Assembly: GCF_014202765.1 (NCBI RefSeq)
Contig: NZ_JACHHN010000001.1
Span: 394,118 to 458,117, forward strand
From: Silvimonas terrae
GTDB taxonomy: Bacteria; Pseudomonadota; Gammaproteobacteria; Burkholderiales; Chitinibacteraceae
DNA length: 64,000 bases
Direction of reading: 5' to 3'
Below the pieces are notes generated by a model, which made no database searches, was not told where the DNA came from, and worked only from the letters and a program-made list of their open reading frames with translations. The position numbers and the translations under genes were made by a program. Positions 8,927 to 17,026 of this stretch are shown here, piece after piece. Position 1 is the stretch's first letter. Each line of letters begins with the position of its first letter.

Positions 8927-8936
8927 AGGAACTGGC

Positions 8937-9125
8937 ATGATCATCTACGTTCAGTATGCTGACAGCACAAAGGCAAAGATCACTGCCTATTTCGCTGCAC
9001 CGCAAGACGCCGAGGCATACCCGAATCAAGGCGAAACGGACACGTCTGATCCACTCTGGAAGAGCTATTACGACGGCTTCCCAGCATCAATGCAGGCCAA
9101 CCTGCCCGCGCCAATGGCTAGCTAA
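8937..9125 (+). CDS. Small phage protein after the tail fibre gene
   Basis: 62 residues, ATG preceded by AAGGA at good spacing, 10 bases after the fibre stop. Acidic, with QYADSTKAKITAYFAAPQD and a proline/alanine-rich end. Proteins of this kind commonly follow fibre genes and may help fibre folding; no known motif is present. Confidence 0.65.
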   Translation: MIIYVQYADSTKAKITAYFAAPQDAEAYPNQGETDTSDPLWKSYYDGFPASMQANLPAPMAS

Positions 9126-9133
9126 TCAAGTTA

Positions 9134-9167
9134 CAATGCCCCGGCAATTGAATGGGCCGGGGCATTG
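9134..9167. terminator. Strong hairpin after the fibre operon
   Basis: Perfect 11-bp stem CAATGCCCCGG/CCGGGGCATTG with a 12-base loop, right after the small gene. There is no T run on the plus strand, so it may be an RNA-stabilising hairpin rather than an intrinsic terminator. Confidence 0.5.
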
Positions 9168-9212
9168 CAAACGGCAAAACAAAGATCAGAAATTGGCCAA
9201 GGTTAGAGTTAA

Positions 9213-10247
9213 ATGAAGTCCCAAGCCGCGCTGGATATCGTTTCAGAAAAAAAGCCAAGATCAGAAGAAATTGACCTTGCTAAAGGGCTGCTCACCATAT
9301 CGATGGTGTTTACCCATGTCGTTCAGTTTCTTGGCCATGGCGATAGTCTCTTCCAGTTCTATTTCTGCACCCTGACCAATGTTGGCGCGTTCCCCGGGTT
9401 CTACTTCTTCTTCGGATTTGCCGCCTGGCGCGCGTACCTTGGCAAAGAAAAGACCCCAGTAACGGCAGTGTTCTGGACCGCTTTCAAGTGCTATCTCGCC
9501 TTCGTAATATCCGGCGTTTGTTTCCTGCTGCTCTATTCAAAACAGCCATTTGGCGGGGATTTGGTCTGGTCAGTTGTATTGCTGCAGAAAATTCCAGGGT
9601 ACTCAGAGTTTTTGATTACCTTTGCCTTTTTGCTGGTGACGGCAGTAGCGTGCAAACGCCTGATTGTTAAAGCCACAAACTCATATATCCCATTGCTTAT
9701 CACGTCAGCAGTACTGATCTCGGTGTCGTTTTTTCCAAGAGACGCGGGTCAATCTTTCCTGCCGGAATATCTCTGGGAGATTGCGCACATTTGGGCCACC
9801 GGGCATGGTTTTGTTGTGTTGCCATTTTTTGGCTATTTCCTTGCTGGTGCTTATTTTGCTCGGCATGAGCCAAAAATACCGGAATGGGTGTTTGGTGTAT
9901 CGCTGGCATTGATCAACATATTTATTGGCCTGTGGGTTTACGGGTACCATCCTTCAAGATTTCCTGTTTATCCGCCCTGGATTTTGTGGGGAATCCCGGT
10001 TGTCTATGCCTACTACTGGCTCGGCCGCTTCATCGCCCAGCGCGGCCCGGCGCCAGTGAAAACATATCTGAACCTGGTCGGCCAGAACGTGCTGCTCTAT
10101 TTGCTGATCAGTAACGTGATCCTCTTCACCATCACCGGCAACAAGATCGTAGACGGCGTGGACTGGCAGCACATGTACATCCCGTTCCTGGTGATCATGG
10201 CGACAGTCCTGTTTTTGCAGAAGATCACCGTCAAGCCCCGCGCATAA
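9213..10247 (+). CDS. Acyltransferase-3/OpgC-like integral membrane protein (prophage cargo)
   Basis: 344 residues with about ten hydrophobic segments. It opens with an acyltransferase-like signature (EEIDLAKGLLTISMVFTHVV), where a basic/acidic residue pair and His in the first membrane helix are typical of acyltransferase-3 and OpgC-type enzymes. Members in prophages modify O-antigen or glucans and change surface serotype, blocking other phages. It lies between fibre and lysis genes, a common cargo site. Substrate unknown. Confidence 0.7.
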   Translation: MKSQAALDIVSEKKPRSEEIDLAKGLLTISMVFTHVVQFLGHGDSLFQFYFCTLTNVGAFPGFYFFFGFAAWRAYLGKEKTPVTAVFWTAFKCYLAFVISGVCFLLLYSKQPFGGDLVWSVVLLQKIPGYSEFLITFAFLLVTAVACKRLIVKATNSYIPLLITSAVLISVSFFPRDAGQSFLPEYLWEIAHIWATGHGFVVLPFFGYFLAGAYFARHEPKIPEWVFGVSLALINIFIGLWVYGYHPSRFPVYPPWILWGIPVVYAYYWLGRFIAQRGPAPVKTYLNLVGQNVLLYLLISNVILFTITGNKIVDGVDWQHMYIPFLVIMATVLFLQKITVKPRA

Positions 10248-10268
10248 GCTGCGCACGCCCAACAAAAC

Positions 10269-10292
10269 AAGCCCCCATCTGGGGGCTTTTTT
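10269..10292 (+). terminator. Intrinsic terminator after the acyltransferase gene
   Basis: Stem AAGCCCCC/GGGGGCTT with loop ATCT and a six-T run, 22 bases after the stop codon. Confidence 0.8.
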
Positions 10293-10308
10293 CATTTCTG
10301 GAGTCCTG

Positions 10309-10602
10309 ATGTCCCAAACGGAATTGCTGCTGTCAGCAGTCACCGGGCTGCTCAGCGTATTGCTGACCATCATCGGCTGGCTGGCGGTGACGCTTTACAA
10401 CAAGCATGAGCGGTTGCGTTCCGACCATGAAGCGTTGCGCGTGGAGGTGGCTCGGGATTACCTGGCCAAGAGTGAGTTGCGAGAAGTGTTTGCTGACTTC
10501 AAGGACGACATTCACAAGCTGATTGGCGAACTGAAAGAAGACCTTCGCACATCCATGTGGCAGGACCGCCGCCACGCTACTGAACGCCGGCACGGGGACT
10601 GA
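10309..10602 (+). CDS. Small single-span membrane protein of the lysis module (holin-like)
   Basis: 97 residues with GGAG before the ATG. One transmembrane helix (about residues 6-30) is followed by a charged coiled coil (HERLRSDHEALRVEVARDYL). It directly precedes the endolysin gene with two bases between. Such N-anchored coiled-coil proteins (XhlA-like) help lysis; a true holin role is inferred from position. Confidence 0.65.
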   Translation: MSQTELLLSAVTGLLSVLLTIIGWLAVTLYNKHERLRSDHEALRVEVARDYLAKSELREVFADFKDDIHKLIGELKEDLRTSMWQDRRHATERRHGD

Positions 10603-10604
10603 CC

Positions 10605-11054
10605 ATGATTCTGAACCTGATGATTGCCGAGCTGCGCCGCGATGAAGGAGTGAAGTACACCCGATATCTGGACACGAAGGGCATCCCCACTACCGGAGTC
10701 GGCCACAACTTGCAGGCCAAGCCGCTGCCGCCCGGGTGGACTTACCCACTGAATGACACCCAGGTAAACCAGCTGCTGAGCACTGACCTGCAGGACATCT
10801 TTTCCGGGCTCGATGCCAGGCTGCCTTGGTGGCGCAAGCTCGACGAAGTGCGCCAGCGGGTAATTACCAATATGGCATTCAACCTCGGCGTGGATGGGCT
10901 GATCCAGTTCAAGAACACGCTCGCCGCCGTGCAACGCGGTGACTATACCGCTGCGGCCAATGGCATGCAGGCTAGTGCCTGGTTTGTGCAGGTTGGCGCG
11001 CGGGCCCAGCGGCTGGTGCAGGCCATGCAAACCGGCGTGATGCCTGCTGCCTAG
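10605..11054 (+). CDS. Phage endolysin, GH24 lysozyme
   Basis: 149 residues, T4-lysozyme type. The catalytic triad is visible: E14 in RRDEG, D23 in YLDTKG, and Thr in the PTTGVGH motif (about 29-30). It cleaves peptidoglycan glycan strands. No signal sequence, so it needs a holin. Its length is usual for GH24. It is coupled to the holin-like gene; no clear Rz/Rz1 pair follows. Confidence 0.88.
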   Translation: MILNLMIAELRRDEGVKYTRYLDTKGIPTTGVGHNLQAKPLPPGWTYPLNDTQVNQLLSTDLQDIFSGLDARLPWWRKLDEVRQRVITNMAFNLGVDGLIQFKNTLAAVQRGDYTAAANGMQASAWFVQVGARAQRLVQAMQTGVMPAA

Positions 11055-11073
11055 CAATACTCCCCAACAAAGC

Positions 11074-11111
11074 GAAAGCCCCGAACTGTGTCGAGCAGTC
11101 GGGGCTTTCTT
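11074..11111 (+). terminator. Terminator after the endolysin gene
   Basis: Stem GAAAGCCCCGA/TCGGGGCTTTC with a short loop, followed by a T-rich stretch. Confidence 0.75.
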
Positions 11112-11181
11112 GTTTCCACCCTCTGCAGAACCAGAAGGGAGAAGTTGATTGAATTATAAACGCTTTTTCATGAGGTTGACT

Positions 11182-11310
11182 ATGCAAAACGGCCTTGAAG
11201 TAAGTGCGCCATCTTCCAGTGAACTTCTGCGTGCCGCAGCTTTTGCGATTCGCCTTGTTTCTGCTGGATTGACCGTCTGGATGATTGTTCACGCTATCCG
11301 CTGGTGGTGA
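11182..11310 (+). CDS. 42-residue membrane peptide
   Basis: The ATG at 11182 has GAGG seven bases upstream. The product, MQNGLEVSAPSSSELLRAAA then one transmembrane helix (FAIRLVSAGLTVWMIVHAIR) and WW, is a plausible small membrane protein. Its stop nearly abuts the next gene (ATG at 11313). No family recognised; perhaps a lysis accessory or partner of the following nuclease. Confidence 0.45.
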   Translation: MQNGLEVSAPSSSELLRAAAFAIRLVSAGLTVWMIVHAIRWW

Positions 11311-11312
11311 AA

Positions 11313-12038
11313 ATGGCAGAATCATTGCAGACCTTTGACCTGATCGATCTGGCCAAATACACCAAGGAAGGCCAGTACTCCCCCACCGCATCCAAAGACT
11401 TCCATCTGTTCTACGTGGGCCGTGACAACGTCCACGAGATCCTCAAACACGTGCTTTCCAGGGTGTCGGTCTCGCTCTACCTGAACATGTTCGGCTATGA
11501 CGATGACGAGCTGAACGACTTGGTGATGGACATCGTTCATAACCCTCAAATCACTTGCCTGATCACCCTGGACAAGTCGCAGGCCGGCGGCGTGCATGAA
11601 AAGAAGTTGTTGGACTCGGATGCCGCCAAAGACCCGGTAGGCTTCAATACCCACTTTGTCATCGGCCAGTCCGCTACACACCAGATCAGTCATACCAAGG
11701 GCTTTGTCGCCGACGGCAAGGTGGCGGGCGAAGGCTCGACCAACTGGAGCAATTCCGGTGAGGGCACCTTTGTGCTGAAGGGTCAGGCCGGCGGCACCGG
11801 CTACAAGGCACAGAACAACACGCAAACCATTTTCACCGACCCTGACGCGGTGATGCGCTTCCAGAACGAACTGATCGCGGAGCATATCGCTGCGCATCGC
11901 ATGCCGTACACCTCTTTCCGGGCAGGCTGGCGCTGGATATGCGAAAACAATGGACTTAAAAACCACCTCAAGGGCGGTTGGGCCAGGGGGCCGAGTGTTC
12001 TTCTTTTGTCTGCCAGAACCAGAAAAGCTATCCTCTAG
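11313..12038 (+). CDS. Phospholipase-D-superfamily protein with one HKD motif
   Basis: 241 residues. H127-x-K129-x4-D134-x6-G141-S-T-N matches the HKD catalytic motif of the PLD superfamily (SHTKGFVADGKVAGEGSTNW). Only one such motif is present, so like Nuc, BfiI and Zucchini it would act as a dimer, most likely a nuclease or phosphodiesterase. There is no signal peptide. It follows the lysis module, a cargo position. The last ~25 residues (GGWARGPSVLLLSARTRKAI) look unlike the rest and may reflect a late frameshift. An anti-phage role is possible but unproved. Confidence 0.75.
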   Translation: MAESLQTFDLIDLAKYTKEGQYSPTASKDFHLFYVGRDNVHEILKHVLSRVSVSLYLNMFGYDDDELNDLVMDIVHNPQITCLITLDKSQAGGVHEKKLLDSDAAKDPVGFNTHFVIGQSATHQISHTKGFVADGKVAGEGSTNWSNSGEGTFVLKGQAGGTGYKAQNNTQTIFTDPDAVMRFQNELIAEHIAAHRMPYTSFRAGWRWICENNGLKNHLKGGWARGPSVLLLSARTRKAIL

Positions 12039-12094
12039 TCTTTCGTGTGTGTATTTACTTGGTACGGCTCCATATAACAGGGTGGTTGTCTTAG

Positions 12095-13642
12095 ATGAAA
12101 GTTATGTCAAAAAAAATAGTTTTTACCAAGCTCCTGATTTTTGTTTTCTTCCTTATTTCGGTTGTTGTTTTTGCGTTAGGGAAGGACGCAATACAGTTTG
12201 ATCGTATGGGGGATGCCGCGATATTTGAGCAGGTTATTGAAAGTGCTCATGCAGGAAAAGGCGGGTATTCTGCTGTCTTCGCAGCAACGCAAAATTTCAT
12301 TGATCGGGGATATGCTTCCATTTCTTATTCTCGGCTTTTGCAGGAGCAACTAATTCCTGCTCCAGTTTCCCCCCGGGACATGATGCATTTTCATGCGTAT
12401 TGGTTAATGTTTCTGATTTCCCCACTTCTATATTTTTTTTCAAGCTCGTTATTACTTGTCACTGTCCAGACAGTTGCTTACGGTGGTTTTGTCCTGATGA
12501 GTGGACTCTTGGTATTTCGTCAGACCCAGAGGGCCATTCCAGCAGTTATTTTTGGAACGGCGGTGCTGGTTTCTCCTGTTGTTTTAGGGGGGGTATTAGG
12601 GCAGTTTTATCCAGATCGCCTTTTTCTGGTGCTAGGTTTTATACTGTGCTGGGTCGTCTATTTCGGTCACCACTCTTTGAAAGTAGTGGCCGTCTCGGTG
12701 TTTGTGGCGTTGTTGAATGAGCGGGCAGCATTGATTGGCGGTTTTGTTTTAGTGATCATGCCATTATTTAGCACCGAATCGCGACTCGATTCACGGCAGA
12801 AGCATCTTTTCATCGGGCTTGGCGTGATGTTGCTTGCTTACGCATGGTTAGTCAGGAAGTTATGGATTAACAATTTTTATTATCAGCACTTTTTGCCAGA
12901 CAGCTTTGAAAGCATTAAAGTCCTTCTGGGATATCCTGGCTATGTTGAAAATGGCATCACGTTTTTGGTTGTTAATGCGATCTTTCTAGGCTTGGCCTGC
13001 ATTAATTGGCGTTGGGTTATATTGCCGATTATTGTTATGGCACCAAATCTGCTCGGCAATATAGGTGGTGCAGAAAAAACTGGATGGCTTACGCATTATC
13101 ATAGCTACTATTTTCCAATAGTGGTTTTTTTTGCGGGTATTGGTTTTTCCAGGTTGATCGAAAAGCGGGAGAAAATTTGGCAAATCTTTCTCGCCGGATT
13201 GGTGTTTGTTGGTATTTTTCTGATTTCGCGTTGGCAAATTGGGGTTGGTCATTTGCCAGGGCCGTCTTTTCTTGTTCAACCAATCCAGATGTTCCGATCC
13301 CGTATAGAAGGTGCACCTACGGGTTATGAAATCAGGAAAGAAGCTATTGCGATGGTGCCAGCTGGTAGCTTTGTCTTGGCTGAGGAAGGGGGTATAGCCT
13401 TACTTGTGAATCATGTCCGGCTGGATCGTTTTCCGGTTAACATCGACCGGGCGGACTACCTGTTCTTAGGTTGTAATCTGCTTGCGGAGCAACCCAACGG
13501 GAGTTCAGCGCCCGCAATTGGGTCACTCGTGAGGGAAAAAGGGTTTAGCACCGTACCACTGAAGCAATTGCCGGCGCTTGGCTTATGTCTTTACGGTCGA
13601 CAGAGTTCACCTGTTTCTACCGAGACGGTCTTGGTCAAATAG
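12095..13642 (+). CDS. DUF2079-like polytopic membrane protein (prophage cargo)
   Basis: 515 residues with about eleven membrane helices and a soluble C-terminal domain of ~120 residues. After the first helix comes a short acidic/basic loop (FDRMGDAAIFEQVIESAHAG), then many aromatic helices; this fits DUF2079, a GT-C-like membrane family. Codon use and base composition are much more AT-rich than the neighbours, pointing to separate transfer. It is the last gene before the right attachment remnant, where serotype-converting genes often sit. Substrate unknown. Confidence 0.65.
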   Translation: MKVMSKKIVFTKLLIFVFFLISVVVFALGKDAIQFDRMGDAAIFEQVIESAHAGKGGYSAVFAATQNFIDRGYASISYSRLLQEQLIPAPVSPRDMMHFHAYWLMFLISPLLYFFSSSLLLVTVQTVAYGGFVLMSGLLVFRQTQRAIPAVIFGTAVLVSPVVLGGVLGQFYPDRLFLVLGFILCWVVYFGHHSLKVVAVSVFVALLNERAALIGGFVLVIMPLFSTESRLDSRQKHLFIGLGVMLLAYAWLVRKLWINNFYYQHFLPDSFESIKVLLGYPGYVENGITFLVVNAIFLGLACINWRWVILPIIVMAPNLLGNIGGAEKTGWLTHYHSYYFPIVVFFAGIGFSRLIEKREKIWQIFLAGLVFVGIFLISRWQIGVGHLPGPSFLVQPIQMFRSRIEGAPTGYEIRKEAIAMVPAGSFVLAEEGGIALLVNHVRLDRFPVNIDRADYLFLGCNLLAEQPNGSSAPAIGSLVREKGFSTVPLKQLPALGLCLYGRQSSPVSTETVLVK

Positions 13643-13785
13643 TGAGAGCCACTGTGGATATTCAGGCTGTAAAAAGATGAAGTCATGGTGTATTTCGTGA
13701 CGCAGAAGCTAGACATAGCGCTAAGCCGCTAGAAAAAAGCCGCTGTTTCCAGTGGCTTCAAGCGGTACACATACGGCTAAATTCT

Positions 13786-13815
13786 GTCGCCGGGGTTCGA
13801 ATCTCCCTCTCGCAT
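13786..13815 (+). other. tRNA-like 3' fragment, putative attR of the prophage
   Basis: The stretch GTCGCCGGGGTTCGAATC followed by TCCCTCTCGCA looks like a tRNA T-arm (GGGGTTCGAATCTCC) plus acceptor 3' strand, without the rest of a tRNA. It is followed at once by an intrinsic terminator. Integrase direction and this orientation agree: the intact tRNA should lie left of the window on the plus strand and this is the duplicated end. Pairing at the base of the arm is imperfect. Confidence 0.45.
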
Positions 13816-13820
13816 TATCG

Positions 13821-13851
13821 AAAAAAGCCCTGATTGATTCGGGGCTTTTTT
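13821..13851 (+). terminator. Terminator downstream of the putative attR
   Basis: AAAAAAGCCC/GGGGCTTTTTT stem with loop TGATTGATTC and T run. Probably the original terminator of the tRNA gene used for integration. Confidence 0.7.
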
Positions 13852-13989
13852 CATTTCAGCCGTTCGTGGCGTGTCTGGCAGGGTTTGGCTTGAGTTGAAT
13901 TGGCCGGGCTTCACTTCCCGCTCGCAATCCTGCTCGTCATTTCCGCCACACTGGCTGCCTGGCTCCAGATGCACCGGCACTTCCTCGTC

Positions 13990-14240
13990 TGGTCGTGATG
14001 GCCGGTTCCCTGTCCATATGCCCCCCTTTCTGCGTCCCGATTCATCCGCCACCGGCCGCATACTGGTAAAGCCTCGGATGCCCCAAGTCCGGCGTATTGC
14101 TTCTTCCTGTTGTAGAGCGTTGTTTCCAGAACGCCGATCTTGCGGCTGAACCCGGCAAAGGTCGTACCCGGCTTGGGCTGGCGCTGCGCCAACGTGATTG
14201 GTGCTGCCGGATATTTCGACGTTTTCGTAGCTATGCGCTT
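13990..14240 (-). pseudogene. Degenerate IS3-family OrfA remnant
   Basis: On the minus strand, the frame contains FSRKIGVLETTLYNRKKQYA followed by GLGASEA, matching the helix-turn-helix and linker of IS3-family OrfA (pattern: xxLGVSExTLYNWRKQYGGLxxSEA). No start, no OrfB and no intact ends are seen, and downstream sequence loses the leucine zipper, so it is a decayed fragment. The rest of 13,860-14,590 shows no gene that I can support. Confidence 0.45.
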
Positions 14241-14591
14241 GGCCGCGAAGGTGTCCAGTCCAGCGGCAACCTGACCCAAAAGATGGCTGGCAAGGGCAGG
14301 GGGGTGCGGCGCAAAGGGTCGGACTGCCACGGTGTTCACGGGGGCCCAGCTTGCCGTGCCGAAACATGCATGGGCCGCTTTGCCCAATGTAAATGCTTCG
14401 TAAAGTAACCAGATTGTCACGGTACGTACATTTGCCGCTGTCACAATCCGCGGCGCGTTACTGACCCACGAGGAAGTAACTGTTTTGATCCGGTAAAGAT
14501 GCAGATCAGCCGCGCCGGTTTGGCCAGGATAACAAGCTCCAGGTCGATCATGTCGTGACGACTTATAAACAACCCACTCCCCTAGAGCATC

Positions 14592-16847
14592 GTGAAAAAA
14601 ACTCTCAACTTCCTGATCCCGGCGATCCTGGCCGCCAGCCTTGGTGCGTGCGGCGGTAGCGATGGTGGTAACACCAGCACCAGCGCGCCTGCTGATAACG
14701 GCAGCGTGCCTGTCGATAGCAAAATCCCTGCGCTTGCCTTTGCCGACCCGCAAAGCACGTGGGATCTGAACAACTATACGCAGACCGGCAGTTTTGCCCT
14801 GCAAGTGGGTACCGGTACTAACCTGTTGAACGCTGAAGCATCTGGCGTGACTTACGATAAAGATACCGATTCGCTGTTTGTGATTGGCGATGGTGCTACC
14901 TCGGTCGTGCAGGTCGCCAGGACGGACGGTCATGTCATCGATTCCATGACCCTCAACGCCAGTGACTTCCAGGATACGGAAGGCATCACCTATGTGGGTG
15001 GTGGCAAGTTTGTGCTGATCGAAGAACGGCTGCGGCAGGTTGATCTGTTTACTTATGTGCCAGGAGGCACGCTGCATCGCGCAGACGTGCAATCCGTCAA
15101 ACTGGGCACAACCGTGGGTAACGTGGGGATCGAAGGGGTGACTTTCGATACCAAAACCGGCGGTTATGTCGCGGTGCGCCAGTCGCAGCCGACCAGCATT
15201 TTCCAGGCCGCGATCAATTTTGCCAACGGTTCGGCAACGGCTTCGGATGGCACGCCTATCCTGCCGACCACCGACAATCCGCCGGTGATGTTTGATGCCG
15301 CCAAGACGGGGCTCTCGGCATTCAACGATGTGTTCTCGGTCTCCAATATCGTGCCGAACACGGCCCCGGATTACGACAACGTCGTCATCATTGGCGCGCC
15401 GGATGGCCGCATCGTCAAGATGGATCGCGCTGGCAACCTGATATCTAGCCTGTACATGAGCGCCACCGCTCAGAATGAGGGCGTGACCATGGGGCCGGAT
15501 GGGACCATTTACGCGGTGGGTGAACAGGCCGCCGGGCCCAGCCTGCCAGGGCTGACCATTTTCAAGCCAACCACCAGCACATCCAATGTCGGCATTGGCA
15601 GTAACCTCTATCTGACATTTGACCAGGCAGTGCAGGCCGGGACGGGCAATCTGGTCCTGAGCAACGGTGCGGGTGATACGCGTACCATCGCCGTCGCAGA
15701 TCCCGCGCAAGTGACCTTCAATGGCAGCGTGATGAAGGTGCATCCGAAGTTCTACATGGTGGCCGGCACGACCTACCACCTCACCTGGCCGGCGGGTGCA
15801 ATCAAGACCGTCGCGGGGACCAATACGGCTGCTGTCACTGATCCGTCCACGTTCTCGTTTACCACCATCGGAACGGTTGACCAGACCGCGCCGACCCTGA
15901 CCAGCACCGCACCGGTCAACGGCGCGACCGGGATCACGGGCAGTCATTTCTCCATGTCGTTCAATAAGGTGGTGCAGGCGGGCACGGGCAACATTGTGAT
16001 CAGCAACGGTTCGGATACCCGCAACGTCTCCGTCAACGATACAACGCAGGTCAAGTTCAACGGTGGCCGGGTGACGGTGACCTTGACGACACCGCTGCAA
16101 GATAGCGCGCATTACACCGTGCAACTGGCCAGCGGCGTGATTACCGACCTGTATGGCAACGCCTTTGCCGGTCTGACAGAGAGCTTTACTACTGCGGCGG
16201 CCGGTGCACCGGCGCCAACCGTGTTGATCTCGGAAGTGAACTCCAACGCCGATGGCGGTCAGGACTTCTTTGAAATCTATAACTACGGTAGCGCGGCGAT
16301 TGATCTGACCGGGTGGAAGTGGGGCGATAACCACGCCGACGTCACCGATGCCAATAACAGCGCGGCATTTGTAGCCGGCACGATCCTGGCTCCGGGTGAG
16401 CATCTGGTGGTGGTCTCTGGCGTGCCGGTGACCGATGCAGCCACCTTCCGTACCACCTGGGGTCTGGCGAACACGGTTCCGGTGGTTGCCATGCTGAACG
16501 TCAATAACGATCCAGCCAACCCGATCGGTCTAGGCAAGGGTGATGCCGTGATCGTGTATGACGCCAACGGTAATGTCGCTGCAGCGATGAACTACGGTAC
16601 GCCGATCAGCGCCACGCAAGGCGATGGGACGCTCAAATTGATCCCGACAGCGACGGGTGCAGATCCGACCTTGGTCGCCGCAAGCAACCATGCGGGTGCA
16701 GTCTTCGTCGGTGGCAATGCCAAAGTCTCTGCCGTGTGGGATACCGTGTCGACCACGACGCCCAACTATGTTGAGGCTGCAGTGGGGGTCCGTGGCGGCT
16801 TTGCGGAGCCGGCCAAACCCGCCTCGATTGGTTCGCCTGGGCAGTAA
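14592..16847 (+). CDS. Large lipoprotein: SdiA-regulated-type beta-propeller, Ig-like domains, lamin-tail domain
   Basis: 751 residues from a GTG at 14592. Signal peptide with lipobox ASLGAC (C20). Residues ~50-320 form a propeller-like region with SGVTYDKDTDSLFVIGDG and repeated EGV/EGI motifs, as in the SdiA-regulated family. Two Ig-like Big_5/SbsA-type domains follow (~325-420 and ~425-530; both contain the QAGTGN motif and Asp-Thr-Arg strand). The C-terminus from ~540 (VLISEVNSNADGGQDFFEIY, then LTGWKWGD) is a lamin-tail domain. It would sit at the cell surface or periplasmic face. Function unknown; adhesion or extracellular phosphoesterase partner are possibilities only. Confidence 0.85.
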   Translation: MKKTLNFLIPAILAASLGACGGSDGGNTSTSAPADNGSVPVDSKIPALAFADPQSTWDLNNYTQTGSFALQVGTGTNLLNAEASGVTYDKDTDSLFVIGDGATSVVQVARTDGHVIDSMTLNASDFQDTEGITYVGGGKFVLIEERLRQVDLFTYVPGGTLHRADVQSVKLGTTVGNVGIEGVTFDTKTGGYVAVRQSQPTSIFQAAINFANGSATASDGTPILPTTDNPPVMFDAAKTGLSAFNDVFSVSNIVPNTAPDYDNVVIIGAPDGRIVKMDRAGNLISSLYMSATAQNEGVTMGPDGTIYAVGEQAAGPSLPGLTIFKPTTSTSNVGIGSNLYLTFDQAVQAGTGNLVLSNGAGDTRTIAVADPAQVTFNGSVMKVHPKFYMVAGTTYHLTWPAGAIKTVAGTNTAAVTDPSTFSFTTIGTVDQTAPTLTSTAPVNGATGITGSHFSMSFNKVVQAGTGNIVISNGSDTRNVSVNDTTQVKFNGGRVTVTLTTPLQDSAHYTVQLASGVITDLYGNAFAGLTESFTTAAAGAPAPTVLISEVNSNADGGQDFFEIYNYGSAAIDLTGWKWGDNHADVTDANNSAAFVAGTILAPGEHLVVVSGVPVTDAATFRTTWGLANTVPVVAMLNVNNDPANPIGLGKGDAVIVYDANGNVAAAMNYGTPISATQGDGTLKLIPTATGADPTLVAASNHAGAVFVGGNAKVSAVWDTVSTTTPNYVEAAVGVRGGFAEPAKPASIGSPGQ

Positions 16848-16880
16848 CGCCAGGGCCGTTGTGCCGCAGATGCAATCCAG

Positions 16881-16912
16881 AAAACCGTCCGACCATGTCG
16901 GGCGGTTTTTTT
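16881..16912 (+). terminator. Terminator of the large lipoprotein gene
   Basis: AACCGTCCGAC/TCGGGCGGTT stem, CATG loop, seven-T run. Confidence 0.85.
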
Positions 16913-16974
16913 CTTGTGGCGGCGGCAACCTCTGCAACAACTCCGGCCCCGTGGTGGCCTAAAAAACAGGCATG

Positions 16975-17005
16975 AAAAAAGCCCTGAACAGCGTCAGGGC
17001 TTTTT
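16975..17005 (-). terminator. Terminator of the aspartate operon
   Basis: AAAAAGCCCTGA/TCAGGGCTTTTT stem 22 bases past the aspD stop; on the minus strand the stem is followed by a T run. Confidence 0.85.
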
Positions 17006-17026
17006 GTTGTTGCGGCTTGCGCAGAC

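Noticed and set aside
13911-16403. 830-residue minus-strand frame
   Set aside because: Mostly antisense to the large lipoprotein gene, whose plus-strand frame has a signal peptide and domains. Only its last ~80 residues hold an IS3 OrfA remnant.
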